A DNA stretch of 12,808 nucleotides from an uncultured Eubacterium sp. (GTDB lineage: Bacteria > Bacillota > Clostridia > Lachnospirales > Lachnospiraceae). Below the pieces are notes generated by a model that worked only from the letters and a program-made list of their open reading frames with translations, searched no databases and was not told the DNA's origin. The translations under genes and the position numbers were made by a program. The DNA is taken from assembly GCA_937915825.1 (NCBI GenBank), contig CALGGT010000105.1:1-12808 (forward strand), given 5' to 3'. Shown in pieces: positions 1 to 6,629 of the stretch (position 1 is its first letter; the number at the start of each line of letters is the position of its first letter).

Positions 1-12
1 CTCTTCCGATCT
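1..12. other. Illumina adapter remnant
   Basis: The first 12 bases read CTCTTCCGATCT, identical to the 3' end of the common Illumina TruSeq/PE adapter. The match sits exactly at the sequence end, which is where untrimmed adapter is expected. It happens to extend the adjoining glycosyltransferase reading frame by four codons (R-S-E-E on the minus strand), so those residues should not be treated as protein sequence. A chance 12-base match at precisely the contig end is unlikely. Confidence 0.9.
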
Positions 13-444
13 CACAAGGTCGTTCACCCCGGAACCGAAGTTTTTGAAGAGAGACTGCTGCTTTTTGGGGTATTTGGCGATGGAGACGTCGTATTCTCCG
101 CTCTCCAGGGGTGAGAGCAGGTTCCAGAGCTGGTCAGTGGGACATTGCAGATCATCGTCAATAAACACGATATAGTCCCCTGTGGCATAATGACAGCCGC
201 AGAGCAGGGCATTGTGCCGCCCGCCGTTTTTGGCCAGGTCGATGACGCCGACTCTCGGATCCTGCGCCGCGATGCCGCGAAGGACCTCCAGCACGCCGTC
301 GGGCGAGCAGTCGTTGACGGCCACGATCTGGTAGTCAAAATCGGGCCTTTGGGCCACGACCTCGCGGATCTCCTCGATCACGAGGCCGACGGACCCCTCG
401 CTGGCGTAGCACGGGATGATGAAGCTGATGGTTTTCTTTTCCAT
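13..444 (-). CDS. Family 2 glycosyltransferase, N-terminal fragment
   Basis: This is the first ~144 residues of a GT-A fold glycosyltransferase starting at the ATG at 444 (MEKKTISFIIPCYASEGS). The start 'SFIIPCYASEGSV', 'AVNDCSPDG' (about residues 43-51) and the metal/nucleotide-sugar motif 'FIDDDLQCP' (about 94-102) are typical of GT2 enzymes. They resemble the polyprenyl-phosphate glycosyltransferases (DPM1, GtrB and ArnC-like), which move a sugar from a nucleotide donor to a lipid phosphate at the inner membrane face. The C-terminal half, including any membrane helices, is missing because the sequence ends in adapter. Codons are strongly G/C-ending: 42 of 60 bases are G or C at 241-300, against 21 of 60 at 961-1020. 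It therefore probably comes from a different genome than the genes to its right. Donor and acceptor cannot be named. Confidence 0.8.
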
Positions 445-520
445 TGGTTTCTTACTCTTTGGAGGCGGAGCCGCGCTCCGGTTCAGTGCTGCTGCAGGTA
501 GTCCTGCGCGGTCTCAATGA
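445..520. other. Probable chimeric join
   Basis: RNase J is well conserved through the 'GRSMVNVIETA' segment (to about position 509). It then reads D-Y-L-Q-Q-H and a stop at 483 in GC-rich codons, where the family continues with an 'ELGYL'-type sequence. The six terminal codons look like the end of a different GC-rich gene that would precede the glycosyltransferase by about 38 bases. The switch in base composition, the truncated conserved enzyme and the adapter at the same end together suggest an assembly or library chimera with a breakpoint at roughly 495-517. A true genomic rearrangement is possible but less likely. Confidence 0.65.
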
Positions 521-1319
521 CATTGACCATGGACCTTCCTTCCAGCACTACCTTACGCTTGTATTTGCAGGCCGTATTGATAACCTGCTGCACACGGTCC
601 ACATTGGACGCGAAGGTTGCCACAATGATCCGACTATCCGGATGTTCCCCGAAAATATTGTCGAAGGTTTTCCCCACGCTTTTTTCTGACATGGTAAATC
701 CGGGTTTTAATACGTTGGTACTGTCGCACATAAGGGCCAATACCCCTCTTCTGCCTAACTCGCCGAAACGCGCCAGGTCAATGCTCTCTCCATAAACCGG
801 CGTAAAATCCACCTTGAAATCTCCGGTGTGGATCAGGGTCCCGGCCGGTGTGTAGATAGCTAACGCCGCCGCGTCCGCAATGCTGTGATTGGTTCGTATG
901 AACTCAAACCGAAAATCTCCGAGGCTAATGTATTGCCCAAAGGAAACTACTTTTTTCCGTATGTTGTCATTTAATCCATGTTCTTCTAATTTGTTCTCGA
1001 TAATGGCCATGGTAAGCCTTGTGGCATAAATCGGCGCGTGCACCTTCTTCAGTACATAAGGAAGACCGCCAATATGATCCTCGTGGGCATGGGTGATCAC
1101 AAATCCCTTTAGCTTATCCTGGTTTTCCTCCAGATAAGAAACATCCGGAATAACCGAATCGATCCCCAGCATATCGTCCTCCGGAAATGCCATTCCACAG
1201 TCCACCACTACAATGCTGTTATCTGTTTCAAATGCGGTAATGTTCATACCGATCTGATCCAGCCCCCCTAAGGGGATAATACGGACTTTCCCCGTATTTT
1301 GAATTTCATTTTCTGACAT
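483..1319 (-). CDS. rnj: Ribonuclease J, truncated at C-terminus
   Basis: Ribonuclease J is a cytoplasmic metallo-beta-lactamase/beta-CASP nuclease of mRNA decay and RNA maturation in Firmicutes. The protein starts at an ATG with AAGGAG 9 bases upstream. It shows the metal-binding 'THAHEDHIGG' (residues 76-85), 'NHSIADA' (144-150) and 'HTGDFK' (164-169) motifs, and the start of the beta-CASP insert with 'ATFASNVDR' (234-242) and 'GRSMVNVIE' (261-269). Full-length relatives have about 555 residues; this frame has 278 and lacks the rest of beta-CASP, the second half of the lactamase fold and the C-terminal domain. The last ~8 codons are GC-rich and do not fit the family. I infer that the break is the contig join and that the native gene is intact. 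It is the last gene of a minus-strand group, 45 bases after the DUF1292 gene. Confidence 0.9.
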   Translation of the reverse strand: MSENEIQNTGKVRIIPLGGLDQIGMNITAFETDNSIVVVDCGMAFPEDDMLGIDSVIPDVSYLEENQDKLKGFVITHAHEDHIGGLPYVLKKVHAPIYATRLTMAIIENKLEEHGLNDNIRKKVVSFGQYISLGDFRFEFIRTNHSIADAAALAIYTPAGTLIHTGDFKVDFTPVYGESIDLARFGELGRRGVLALMCDSTNVLKPGFTMSEKSVGKTFDNIFGEHPDSRIIVATFASNVDRVQQVINTACKYKRKVVLEGRSMVNVIETAQDYLQQH

Positions 1320-1364
1320 GTACTTTGTCTCCTTCTGATCTTTTCTTTTTCCTTTGGATCCTTT

Positions 1365-1673
1365 CTACTCGATCAGGAAATCTTCCATGATCTCCCCCAT
1401 ATATTTTGATATGATTTGAAGTTCCTCTTCCTCCTCCACAACCTCATATATATAATCTGAGTCTTCTTCGCCAACGACTCTTAAAATAACAACTTCCATG
1501 TCCTTCACCTCTTCTTTTTCCAGATCTGAGGCAGGACGATTTCCGGCTAACAGGTATTTTCTTCCGGCAATCTCTGCTTCTTCCAACACAAAAAAAGCTT
1601 CCTCACAACCATTCTCGTCAGTAAGCATTATCGGCATTTCTTCCTGTCCACGCCCTTTTTTATTCTGTTTCAT
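1365..1673 (-). CDS. DUF1292 (YrzB-like) protein
   Basis: This is a small acidic protein of 102 residues. The core 'IMLTDENGCEEAFFVLEEAEIAGRKYLL' region (about residues 15-43), the 'VVILRVVGEEDSDYIYEVVEEEEEL' region and an acidic C-terminal helix match the DUF1292/YrzB family, whose molecular function is unknown. The ATG at 1673 follows AAGGAG with about 6 bases spacing. An internal Met13 (1637) is an alternative start and would remove a basic 12-residue lead. The gene overlaps the 3' end of ruvX by 14 bases, so translation is probably coupled. The order ireB-ruvX-DUF1292 is widely kept in Firmicutes. Confidence 0.85.
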   Translation of the reverse strand: MKQNKKGRGQEEMPIMLTDENGCEEAFFVLEEAEIAGRKYLLAGNRPASDLEKEEVKDMEVVILRVVGEEDSDYIYEVVEEEEELQIISKYMGEIMEDFLIE

Positions 1674-2097
1674 GGTCCATCTCCTTCGAATCCAAATATC
1701 CTTGTAAGATTAACGTAGCCGCCAAGGCGTCTACATATTTTTTTTGTTTGTATTCCTTTACACCGGTTTCCGTTAAGGCAGACTTTGCTGCCACGGTCGT
1801 CAGGCGTTCATCCCAAAGAATGACCGGGAGATTGGTTCTTTTTTCTAATTTTTCTTTAAATTCCAAGGTTCGTTCCACTCTCTCGCCGTCGGTATCGTTC
1901 ATGTTTTTAGGATTTCCCAACACGATCGTTTGGATGTGATACGTTTCGATCACCGCTTCCAAACGAGCCAACGTACGTCGAACCTGATTTTCTTTTTTTC
2001 GGGTAATGGTTTCTAGCGGTGTAGCAACCGTTCCTTTGGAATCGCTGATCGCTACTCCTACCGTAACAGAACCGTAATCCAAACCCATATATGTCAT
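1660..2097 (-). CDS. ruvX: RuvX/YqgF family RNase H-fold nuclease
   Basis: The protein has 145 residues, a normal length for the YqgF/RuvX family. These RNase H-fold proteins are annotated as putative Holliday junction resolvases and are also linked to 16S rRNA 5'-end processing. Visible landmarks are the N-terminal 'GLDYGSVTVGVAISD' with the first catalytic Asp (D7), 'GNPKNMNDTDGER' (61-73), 'LWDERLTT' (94-101) and 'YVDALAA' (121-127) carrying the last acidic residue. The catalytic acid set is intact. The start is ATG, preceded by a G-rich but less ideal ribosome binding site (AGGGG). It lies between ireB (49-base gap) and the DUF1292 gene (14-base overlap), the usual Firmicute order. Confidence 0.9.
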   Translation of the reverse strand: MTYMGLDYGSVTVGVAISDSKGTVATPLETITRKKENQVRRTLARLEAVIETYHIQTIVLGNPKNMNDTDGERVERTLEFKEKLEKRTNLPVILWDERLTTVAAKSALTETGVKEYKQKKYVDALAATLILQGYLDSKEMDHETE

Positions 2098-2146
2098 GAG
2101 TCTTCCCCTCTTCTCAGAGCCCTCTTCTTTTCCAGACCTTTCCTCT

Positions 2147-2413
2147 TCACGAATTTGAGAAATGAACCTGAATATAATCTTCCAATAAAACTTCGATGAT
2201 CTCGTCCCGTTCCGCCCGCATGATCAGGCTTCTTGCCCCTTTATAGCTGGTAATATACGTAGGATCTCCCGACATTAAATATCCCACGATCTGGTTGACC
2301 GGGTTGTATCCTTTCTCGGTTAATGCTTCATACACGGCAGCAATAATATCCTTAACATCGTAATCATTGTGTTCGCTGGCGTTAAAAAGCTGTGTATTGT
2401 TCATGTTTTCCAT
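2147..2413 (-). CDS. ireB: IreB family regulatory phosphoprotein (UPF0297)
   Basis: This 88-residue cytoplasmic protein belongs to the IreB/YrzL family. In Enterococcus faecalis, IreB is phosphorylated on N-terminal threonines by the PASTA kinase IreK and acts as a negative regulator in cell-wall stress and cephalosporin tolerance. The signature 'EKGYNPVNQIVGYLMSGDPTYIT' region and 'AERDEIIEVLLEDYI' are clear. I chose the ATG at 2413 because it follows a GAGGGGGA ribosome binding site by about 7 bases; a longer frame would need a TTG at 2431 lying upstream of that site. A Thr is present at residue 7 (or 4 if the second Met is used), where regulatory phosphorylation is known in relatives, but phosphorylation here is inference. 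A SigA-type promoter lies just upstream. Confidence 0.9.
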   Translation of the reverse strand: MENMNNTQLFNASEHNDYDVKDIIAAVYEALTEKGYNPVNQIVGYLMSGDPTYITSYKGARSLIMRAERDEIIEVLLEDYIQVHFSNS

Positions 2414-2451
2414 ATCACGGTTCCCCCTCAAAAATGACTATATATACTACT

Positions 2452-2480
2452 ATTTTACTATACCCGCGAAAAAAAAGCAA
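2452..2480 (-). promoter_or_regulatory. SigA-type promoter for ireB-ruvX-DUF1292-rnj
   Basis: On the minus strand, TTGCTT and TAAAAT are separated by exactly 17 bases, ending about 38 bases before the ireB start. The 100-base gap after mtaB shows no clear terminator hairpin, so read-through from mtaB is also likely. Confidence 0.55.
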
Positions 2481-2513
2481 CTCTAAAACTTTTTCCGATC
2501 CACACCTTACCAC

Positions 2514-3821
2514 CTACACCATATCATCTCTTAACTCCACCTCTACGTAGCTTCCCTTCGTCCACCCTCTATCCAGAGCTTCTTCTTTCGAAAGTTTCAC
2601 TCTTACATAGCGATCCGTATATCCGACCAGATCCTGGCCTTTATGAAATTCCTCAAAAAGTACATGCGTTGACGTTCCCACAAAACTTTTTCCATAGGCT
2701 CGTTCACTTTCTTCCACGACCTTCCCCATGGCTTCCACCCGTTCCTGCTTGATCCTCCCATCCACCTGGTCCTCTCTTTTGGCCGCCACCGTACCGGCTC
2801 TTTCACTATAGGGAAATACATGCACACCGGCAAACCCGATCTCTCTTACAAAGGCCAGGGAGGCAGCAAACCGTTCTTCCGTCTCTCCCGGGAAACCGAC
2901 GATCACATCGGTGGTTACCGCAGGCGTATCGTAGTATTGTCTTAACAACTCCACGGCCTTTCGGAAGTCCGCGGTGGTATAATGACGATTCATCTCTTTT
3001 AATGTTTCATCGCATCCGCTTTGCAAGGACAAGTGAAAATGAGGGCAAAGTTTATCCACATTTCCAACGCCTTCCAGAAATTCGGAACGGATGATCCGGG
3101 GTTCCAGGGATCCCAAACGAATTCTTTCAATTCCCGGTATCTCATTGACCTTTTGCAAAAGTTTGGCCAACGGCTCTCCCTTTAATTTGGTAAATTGCTT
3201 CACACCCTGAAGATCCACTCCATAAGAAGACAGGTGGATCCCGTTTAAAACCACTTCTTGAAAGCCTTCTTTCGCGGCGCGACACACCTCTTTCAGAACC
3301 TCTTCTTCCTCCATGCTGATAAGCTTCCCCCGCCCTCTTACGAAGGGAATGGTACAATACGTACAGAACAGATTGCAGCCGTCTTGAATCTTAATAAATT
3401 TACGAGTCCGCTTGTGGGCGTGATTCTTCGCCGGTGTTTTCTCTAGCTCCTTCCCTTCCTGGATCCGATGTTTTTGCAGCATCGTCTCGTATACAGTTTT
3501 TGCCAGTGTTTTCTTCTCTTCATTCACAAAGAGAGCATCAATGAAGGCATCCTTCGCAAGCTTCTCTTTGGCGCCATTTACATAACAACCGGTGGCCACC
3601 ACATACCCTTCCGGATTCATTCTTCTGGCACGGTGGATCATTTTTCTGGACTTACGATCGGCAATGTTCGTAACGGTACAGGTATTGATAATATATATAT
3701 CAGCCGGACGATTAAAATCCACGATCTCAAAACCGTAGCTTGCAAAATCTTCCGCTATTTTTTCTGATTCATAATAGTTAACCTTACATCCCAAGGTTAA
3801 GATTGCAACTTTCATAGCCAT
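2514..3821 (-). CDS. mtaB: tRNA t6A37 methylthiotransferase MtaB
   Basis: MtaB is a radical-SAM enzyme that converts t6A at position 37 of ANN-decoding tRNAs into ms2t6A. The protein has 435 residues. Its N-terminal UPF0004 domain begins 'MKVAILTLGCKVNYYESE' and carries the three cluster cysteines C12, C48 and C79. The radical-SAM motif CNLFCTYC supplies C149, C153 and C156. The SAM domain includes 'SLQSGCDETLKEMNRHY' and 'TTDVIVGFPGETEE'. A TRAM RNA-binding domain fills the last ~60 residues. 'LGCKVNYYES' and the SAM spacing favour MtaB over MiaB or RimO. The start is ATG at 3821 or, equally plausible, the Met two codons in (3815); the ribosome binding site (AAGAAAG) is weak for both. It is divergent from the HPr-like gene. 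I see no strong promoter of its own in the 105-base gap. Confidence 0.92.
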   Translation of the reverse strand: MAMKVAILTLGCKVNYYESEKIAEDFASYGFEIVDFNRPADIYIINTCTVTNIADRKSRKMIHRARRMNPEGYVVATGCYVNGAKEKLAKDAFIDALFVNEEKKTLAKTVYETMLQKHRIQEGKELEKTPAKNHAHKRTRKFIKIQDGCNLFCTYCTIPFVRGRGKLISMEEEEVLKEVCRAAKEGFQEVVLNGIHLSSYGVDLQGVKQFTKLKGEPLAKLLQKVNEIPGIERIRLGSLEPRIIRSEFLEGVGNVDKLCPHFHLSLQSGCDETLKEMNRHYTTADFRKAVELLRQYYDTPAVTTDVIVGFPGETEERFAASLAFVREIGFAGVHVFPYSERAGTVAAKREDQVDGRIKQERVEAMGKVVEESERAYGKSFVGTSTHVLFEEFHKGQDLVGYTDRYVRVKLSKEEALDRGWTKGSYVEVELRDDMV

Positions 3822-3843
3822 CTGCTTTCTTTTATTTTTTCTA

Positions 3844-3872
3844 TTGACATATTTTCTTTTTCGTACTATGAT
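3844..3872 (+). promoter_or_regulatory. Strong SigA promoter of the HPr-like gene
   Basis: A perfect TTGACA is followed after 17 bases by TATGAT (5 of 6 to consensus). The predicted start of transcription is about 47 bases upstream of the HPr-like ATG, with AAGGAGGT in between (3912-3919). This is one of the best promoter/SD combinations in the window, so the gene is probably well expressed. Confidence 0.8.
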
Positions 3873-3926
3873 AAATGTGTAACAAAAAGAAGATCGTGAT
3901 CAAAGTGATTCAAGGAGGTATGTAGT

Positions 3927-4160
3927 ATGAAAACCGTAAAAATTTCTTTAGACACCGTCGATAAGGTAAAGGATTTTGTCAATGAAGTTACAAAATTTGA
4001 CGCGGAATTCGATTTGGTTTCCGGACGTTATGTCATTGACGCAAAGTCCATTATGGGAATTTTCAGCTTGGATCTTTCCAAACCCATTGACTTGAATATC
4101 CATACCGAGAACGACGCCGATGTTATCCTTGAGAAATTAAAACCTTTTATCGTTGGATAA
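3927..4160 (+). CDS. HPr-fold protein lacking the active-site histidine
   Basis: This 77-residue protein has the length of HPr. The segment 'VIDAKSIMGIFSLDLSKPIDLNI' (about 36-58) matches the HPr region around regulatory Ser46 (here S41). The end 'DADVILEKLKPFI' matches the final helix of HPr. The phosphorylation site of true HPr, the 'GLHARPA' loop with His15, is replaced by a D/K-rich stretch (about residues 8-18) without any His. It therefore cannot carry phosphate from Enzyme I in the usual way. I infer a regulatory or structural HPr paralogue; the Ser could still be a kinase target, but this is unproven. The gene stands alone on the plus strand, with a strong promoter, an AAGGAGGT ribosome binding site 7 bases before the ATG, and a terminator. 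Confidence 0.82.
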   Translation: MKTVKISLDTVDKVKDFVNEVTKFDAEFDLVSGRYVIDAKSIMGIFSLDLSKPIDLNIHTENDADVILEKLKPFIVG

Positions 4161-4198
4161 GGTGGCGATACTCATGGGACGACAAAAAAAATGATCAT

Positions 4199-4234
4199 GG
4201 ACTGAATTTCATTTTGAAATCCAGTCCTTTTTTT
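4199..4234 (+). terminator. Rho-independent terminator, possibly bidirectional
   Basis: A 12-bp stem with one mismatch (GGACTGAATTTC pairing with GAAATCCAGTCC, loop ATTTT) is followed by seven Ts. It ends the HPr-like transcript. On the opposite strand the same stem sits just past the thiI stop, and an eight-A run at 4184-4191 would give a U-tract after a gap of about 8 bases, so it may also slow or stop the thiI transcript. The T-tract overlaps the last codon of thiI. Confidence 0.85.
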
Positions 4235-5414
4235 ACGATGAAATGTCGACAACCTCTTTTTCCCTTATGGCAGCTTCCACCATTTCTTCCACGGTTCCTA
4301 CCAAATTCTGTTCCGATTTTTTAATCTGCTCCAGCCGGGGTTTGGTTACCGGATGGGTAGCCACAAAGATCGTGCAGCAATCTTCAAAGGGAAGAATGGA
4401 CGTTTCATAGGCGTTGATCTTCTGGGAAAGTTCAATGATCTCCTGCTTATCAAAAGCGATCAACGGGCGAAATACCGGCATCTTGCACACTTCGTTCGTG
4501 GTGACCAAACTGTAAATGGTCTGGCTGGCAACCTGTCCGACACTTTCTCCGGTGATCAAAGCCTGACAATCCTCTTCCTCCCCGATCCGCTCCGCGATCT
4601 CCATCATGTAACGGCGCATGATAATGGTTAATTCATCATGGGGGCATTTCTCATAGATCGCAAGCTGAATATCGGTAAAATTCACAATGTGCAAACGTAT
4701 GGGACCGGCGTATTCACTTACAATTTTAGCCAGATCCACCACCTTTTGTTTGGCGCGATCCGACGTATACGGAGGGGCATGAAAATACACCGCTTCCAGT
4801 CGAATGCCTCGTTTGGCCATCATATACCCTGCCACCGGGCTATCGATCCCTCCGGATAATAGAAGCATCGCCTTGCCGCTGGTTCCTAAGGGCATTCCTC
4901 CTAAGCCCCGAATGCTGGTAATATAGGCGTAAGCCTTCTTACGGATTTCCACATATACCTTGATCTCCGGACTTACAACATCCACCTTGGCGTTTGGCAT
5001 TTCCGTTAAAATATATTCTCCCGCCTCCCTGCAGATTTCCGGGCTGGTCATTGGATATTCCTTATCGCTGCGCTTGGCAAATACCTTAAAGGTAAAAGAC
5101 CGATCTCCCAACTCTTCCTTCATATGCTGGGTGAGCACCGCCAAGACACGGTGAATCTCTTTATCTTCCACGGAAACCATGGGACAGATATGGGTAATCC
5201 CGAAACACTTTTTCAAGGCATCTACCACCTCGTTAAAATCAAAATCCGTTAACCCTTCCACATACAGTCTTCCATGTTCTCTTGTAACTCGAAACGTTCC
5301 TTCACATTTTTTCAAACGCCTGTCAATATCCGTTCGAAGCGCCTCCTCAAAACGGTGGCGGTTCTTTCCCTTTACGCCGATCTCTCCATATTTGATCAAA
5401 AATGATTTCGTCAT
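4233..5414 (-). CDS. thiI: ThiI, tRNA 4-thiouridine synthetase
   Basis: ThiI adenylates U8 of tRNA and inserts sulfur to give s4U; in many bacteria it also feeds sulfur to thiazole synthesis. The protein has 393 residues. It has an N-terminal ferredoxin-like region beginning 'FLIKYGEIGVKGKN', a THUMP domain (about 60-165) and a PP-loop ATPase with 'LLLSGGIDSPVAGYMM' (SGGIDS at 187-192). There is no C-terminal rhodanese domain, so it is the short Firmicute type, which receives sulfur directly from a dedicated cysteine desulfurase. That partner is encoded immediately upstream, 7 bases away. A Cys pair in 'PFEDCCTIF' (346-347) lies where a catalytic Cys is found in the long form. The start is ATG with AGGA upstream. 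It is the last gene of the minus-strand operon. Confidence 0.93.
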   Translation of the reverse strand: MTKSFLIKYGEIGVKGKNRHRFEEALRTDIDRRLKKCEGTFRVTREHGRLYVEGLTDFDFNEVVDALKKCFGITHICPMVSVEDKEIHRVLAVLTQHMKEELGDRSFTFKVFAKRSDKEYPMTSPEICREAGEYILTEMPNAKVDVVSPEIKVYVEIRKKAYAYITSIRGLGGMPLGTSGKAMLLLSGGIDSPVAGYMMAKRGIRLEAVYFHAPPYTSDRAKQKVVDLAKIVSEYAGPIRLHIVNFTDIQLAIYEKCPHDELTIIMRRYMMEIAERIGEEEDCQALITGESVGQVASQTIYSLVTTNEVCKMPVFRPLIAFDKQEIIELSQKINAYETSILPFEDCCTIFVATHPVTKPRLEQIKKSEQNLVGTVEEMVEAAIREKEVVDISS

Positions 5415-5421
5415 ATTTATC

Positions 5422-6612
5422 CTACTTTCTTGTATATCTTCTCAAAAAGGGAATCAATTCCCGCATTTGTTCCAACGCATAATCCACTTCTTCCCGGGTA
5501 CTTTCAAAGCAAAAACTTAAACGAATGGTGGAATACAACATTTCCTTATCCAAACCAATGGCCTGAAGCGTGCTGCTGAGTCCCGGCTGATTGGAAGAGC
5601 ACGCCGAACCGGAGGATACATACACCCCCCGATCCTCCAGGGCATGTAAGAATACTTCCGATTGAACACCGTCCACGCCTACGCTGATCACGTGGGGGGC
5701 CGTTGTTCTTACCGCAATTCCAGGATCTTTCTTCCAGGCATCCAGATCCATTCCATTGACCTGAACGCCGTCCATTTCCAAAAGTTTCCCAATGGTATAT
5801 TGTTTTAGATCATAAAGATGTTCCGTTTTTTCCTTATGGTTTTCATAGATCCTCTCCGCTGCTAATCCAAGTCCTGCCACCCCGGGCACATTATCGGTTC
5901 CGGATCGAAACCCTCTTTGCTGACCGCCCCCGTAGATCAGAGGCAATACTTTCGTGTGATCTTTCACGTACAAAAATCCGGTTCCCTTGGGACCATGGAT
6001 CTTATGACCGCTGACCGACAAAAGATCGATCTCAGATCCTCGCATATCCAGCTGGTATTTTCCATAAGCCTGGATGGCGTCGGTATGAAATACGATCTTA
6101 GGATCCACCTTCTTTACCACGTTCGCCAGGGTCTCCACGTCTTCTTTGGAGCCGATCTCGTTATTTACCATCATCACGGAAACCAGCACCGTATCCTCAC
6201 GGATCGCATCTTTTAAATCCGCCGGTGACACATGCCCCTTTTCATCCACCGGAAGGTAGGTGATCTCACAATCAAAGTATTGCTTCAAAAATTCCAGCGG
6301 TTTATAGATCGCCGAATGTTCAAATCCCGTCGTCACAATGTGCTTGCCCCGACGCCGGTTTCCCAGCACCGTTCCCATGATCGCCGTATTGTTACTTTCG
6401 GTTCCCCCGGAGGTAAATATTACGTTTTTAGGGGCACAGCGCAAGGTTTTCGCAATACGTTCCGCTCCTTCTTTTAAAATATTTTCCGCTTCAATTCCCT
6501 TCCTGTGCTTGGACGACGGATTCCCAAAATCCTTGGTCGATACTTGTTTTACAAGTTCCGCCACTTCCTCTAAGGCATAGGTCGTTGCCGCATGATCCAG
6601 ATAAGCTTCCAT
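5422..6612 (-). CDS. NifS/IscS-like cysteine desulfurase (ThiI partner)
   Basis: This is a PLP enzyme that takes sulfur from cysteine, leaving alanine, and passes it on as a persulfide. The chosen ATG (6612) gives 396 residues beginning 'MEAYLDHAATT', the standard start of the family, with AAAGGA upstream. The open frame reaches an ATG at 6669, but that would overlap the end of rsmE and add a non-homologous lead. Motifs seen are His99 in 'GFEHSAIY', the PLP lysine K204 in 'SGHKIHGPKG' and the catalytic Cys338 in 'SSGSACSS', which belongs to the Cys loop of class I (IscS/NifS) enzymes. Adjacency to a rhodanese-less thiI matches the NifZ-ThiI pair known from Bacillus subtilis, so s4U synthesis is the best inferred role. 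No iscU or other Fe-S assembly gene is nearby. Confidence 0.92.
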   Translation of the reverse strand: MEAYLDHAATTYALEEVAELVKQVSTKDFGNPSSKHRKGIEAENILKEGAERIAKTLRCAPKNVIFTSGGTESNNTAIMGTVLGNRRRGKHIVTTGFEHSAIYKPLEFLKQYFDCEITYLPVDEKGHVSPADLKDAIREDTVLVSVMMVNNEIGSKEDVETLANVVKKVDPKIVFHTDAIQAYGKYQLDMRGSEIDLLSVSGHKIHGPKGTGFLYVKDHTKVLPLIYGGGQQRGFRSGTDNVPGVAGLGLAAERIYENHKEKTEHLYDLKQYTIGKLLEMDGVQVNGMDLDAWKKDPGIAVRTTAPHVISVGVDGVQSEVFLHALEDRGVYVSSGSACSSNQPGLSSTLQAIGLDKEMLYSTIRLSFCFESTREEVDYALEQMRELIPFLRRYTRK

Positions 6613-6629
6613 GCCATCCGTCCTTTCTT

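Noticed and set aside
24..338. Open frame of about 104 codons on the minus strand within the glycosyltransferase region
   Set aside because: It is in a shifted frame under the clear glycosyltransferase frame (13-444). Its composition (Ser/Thr/Arg/Pro-rich) is typical of an out-of-frame reading of GC-rich DNA.
145..501. 118-codon plus-strand frame across the glycosyltransferase start and the join
   Set aside because: It is antisense to a recognisable enzyme, crosses the probable chimeric junction, and has no family similarity or good ribosome binding site.
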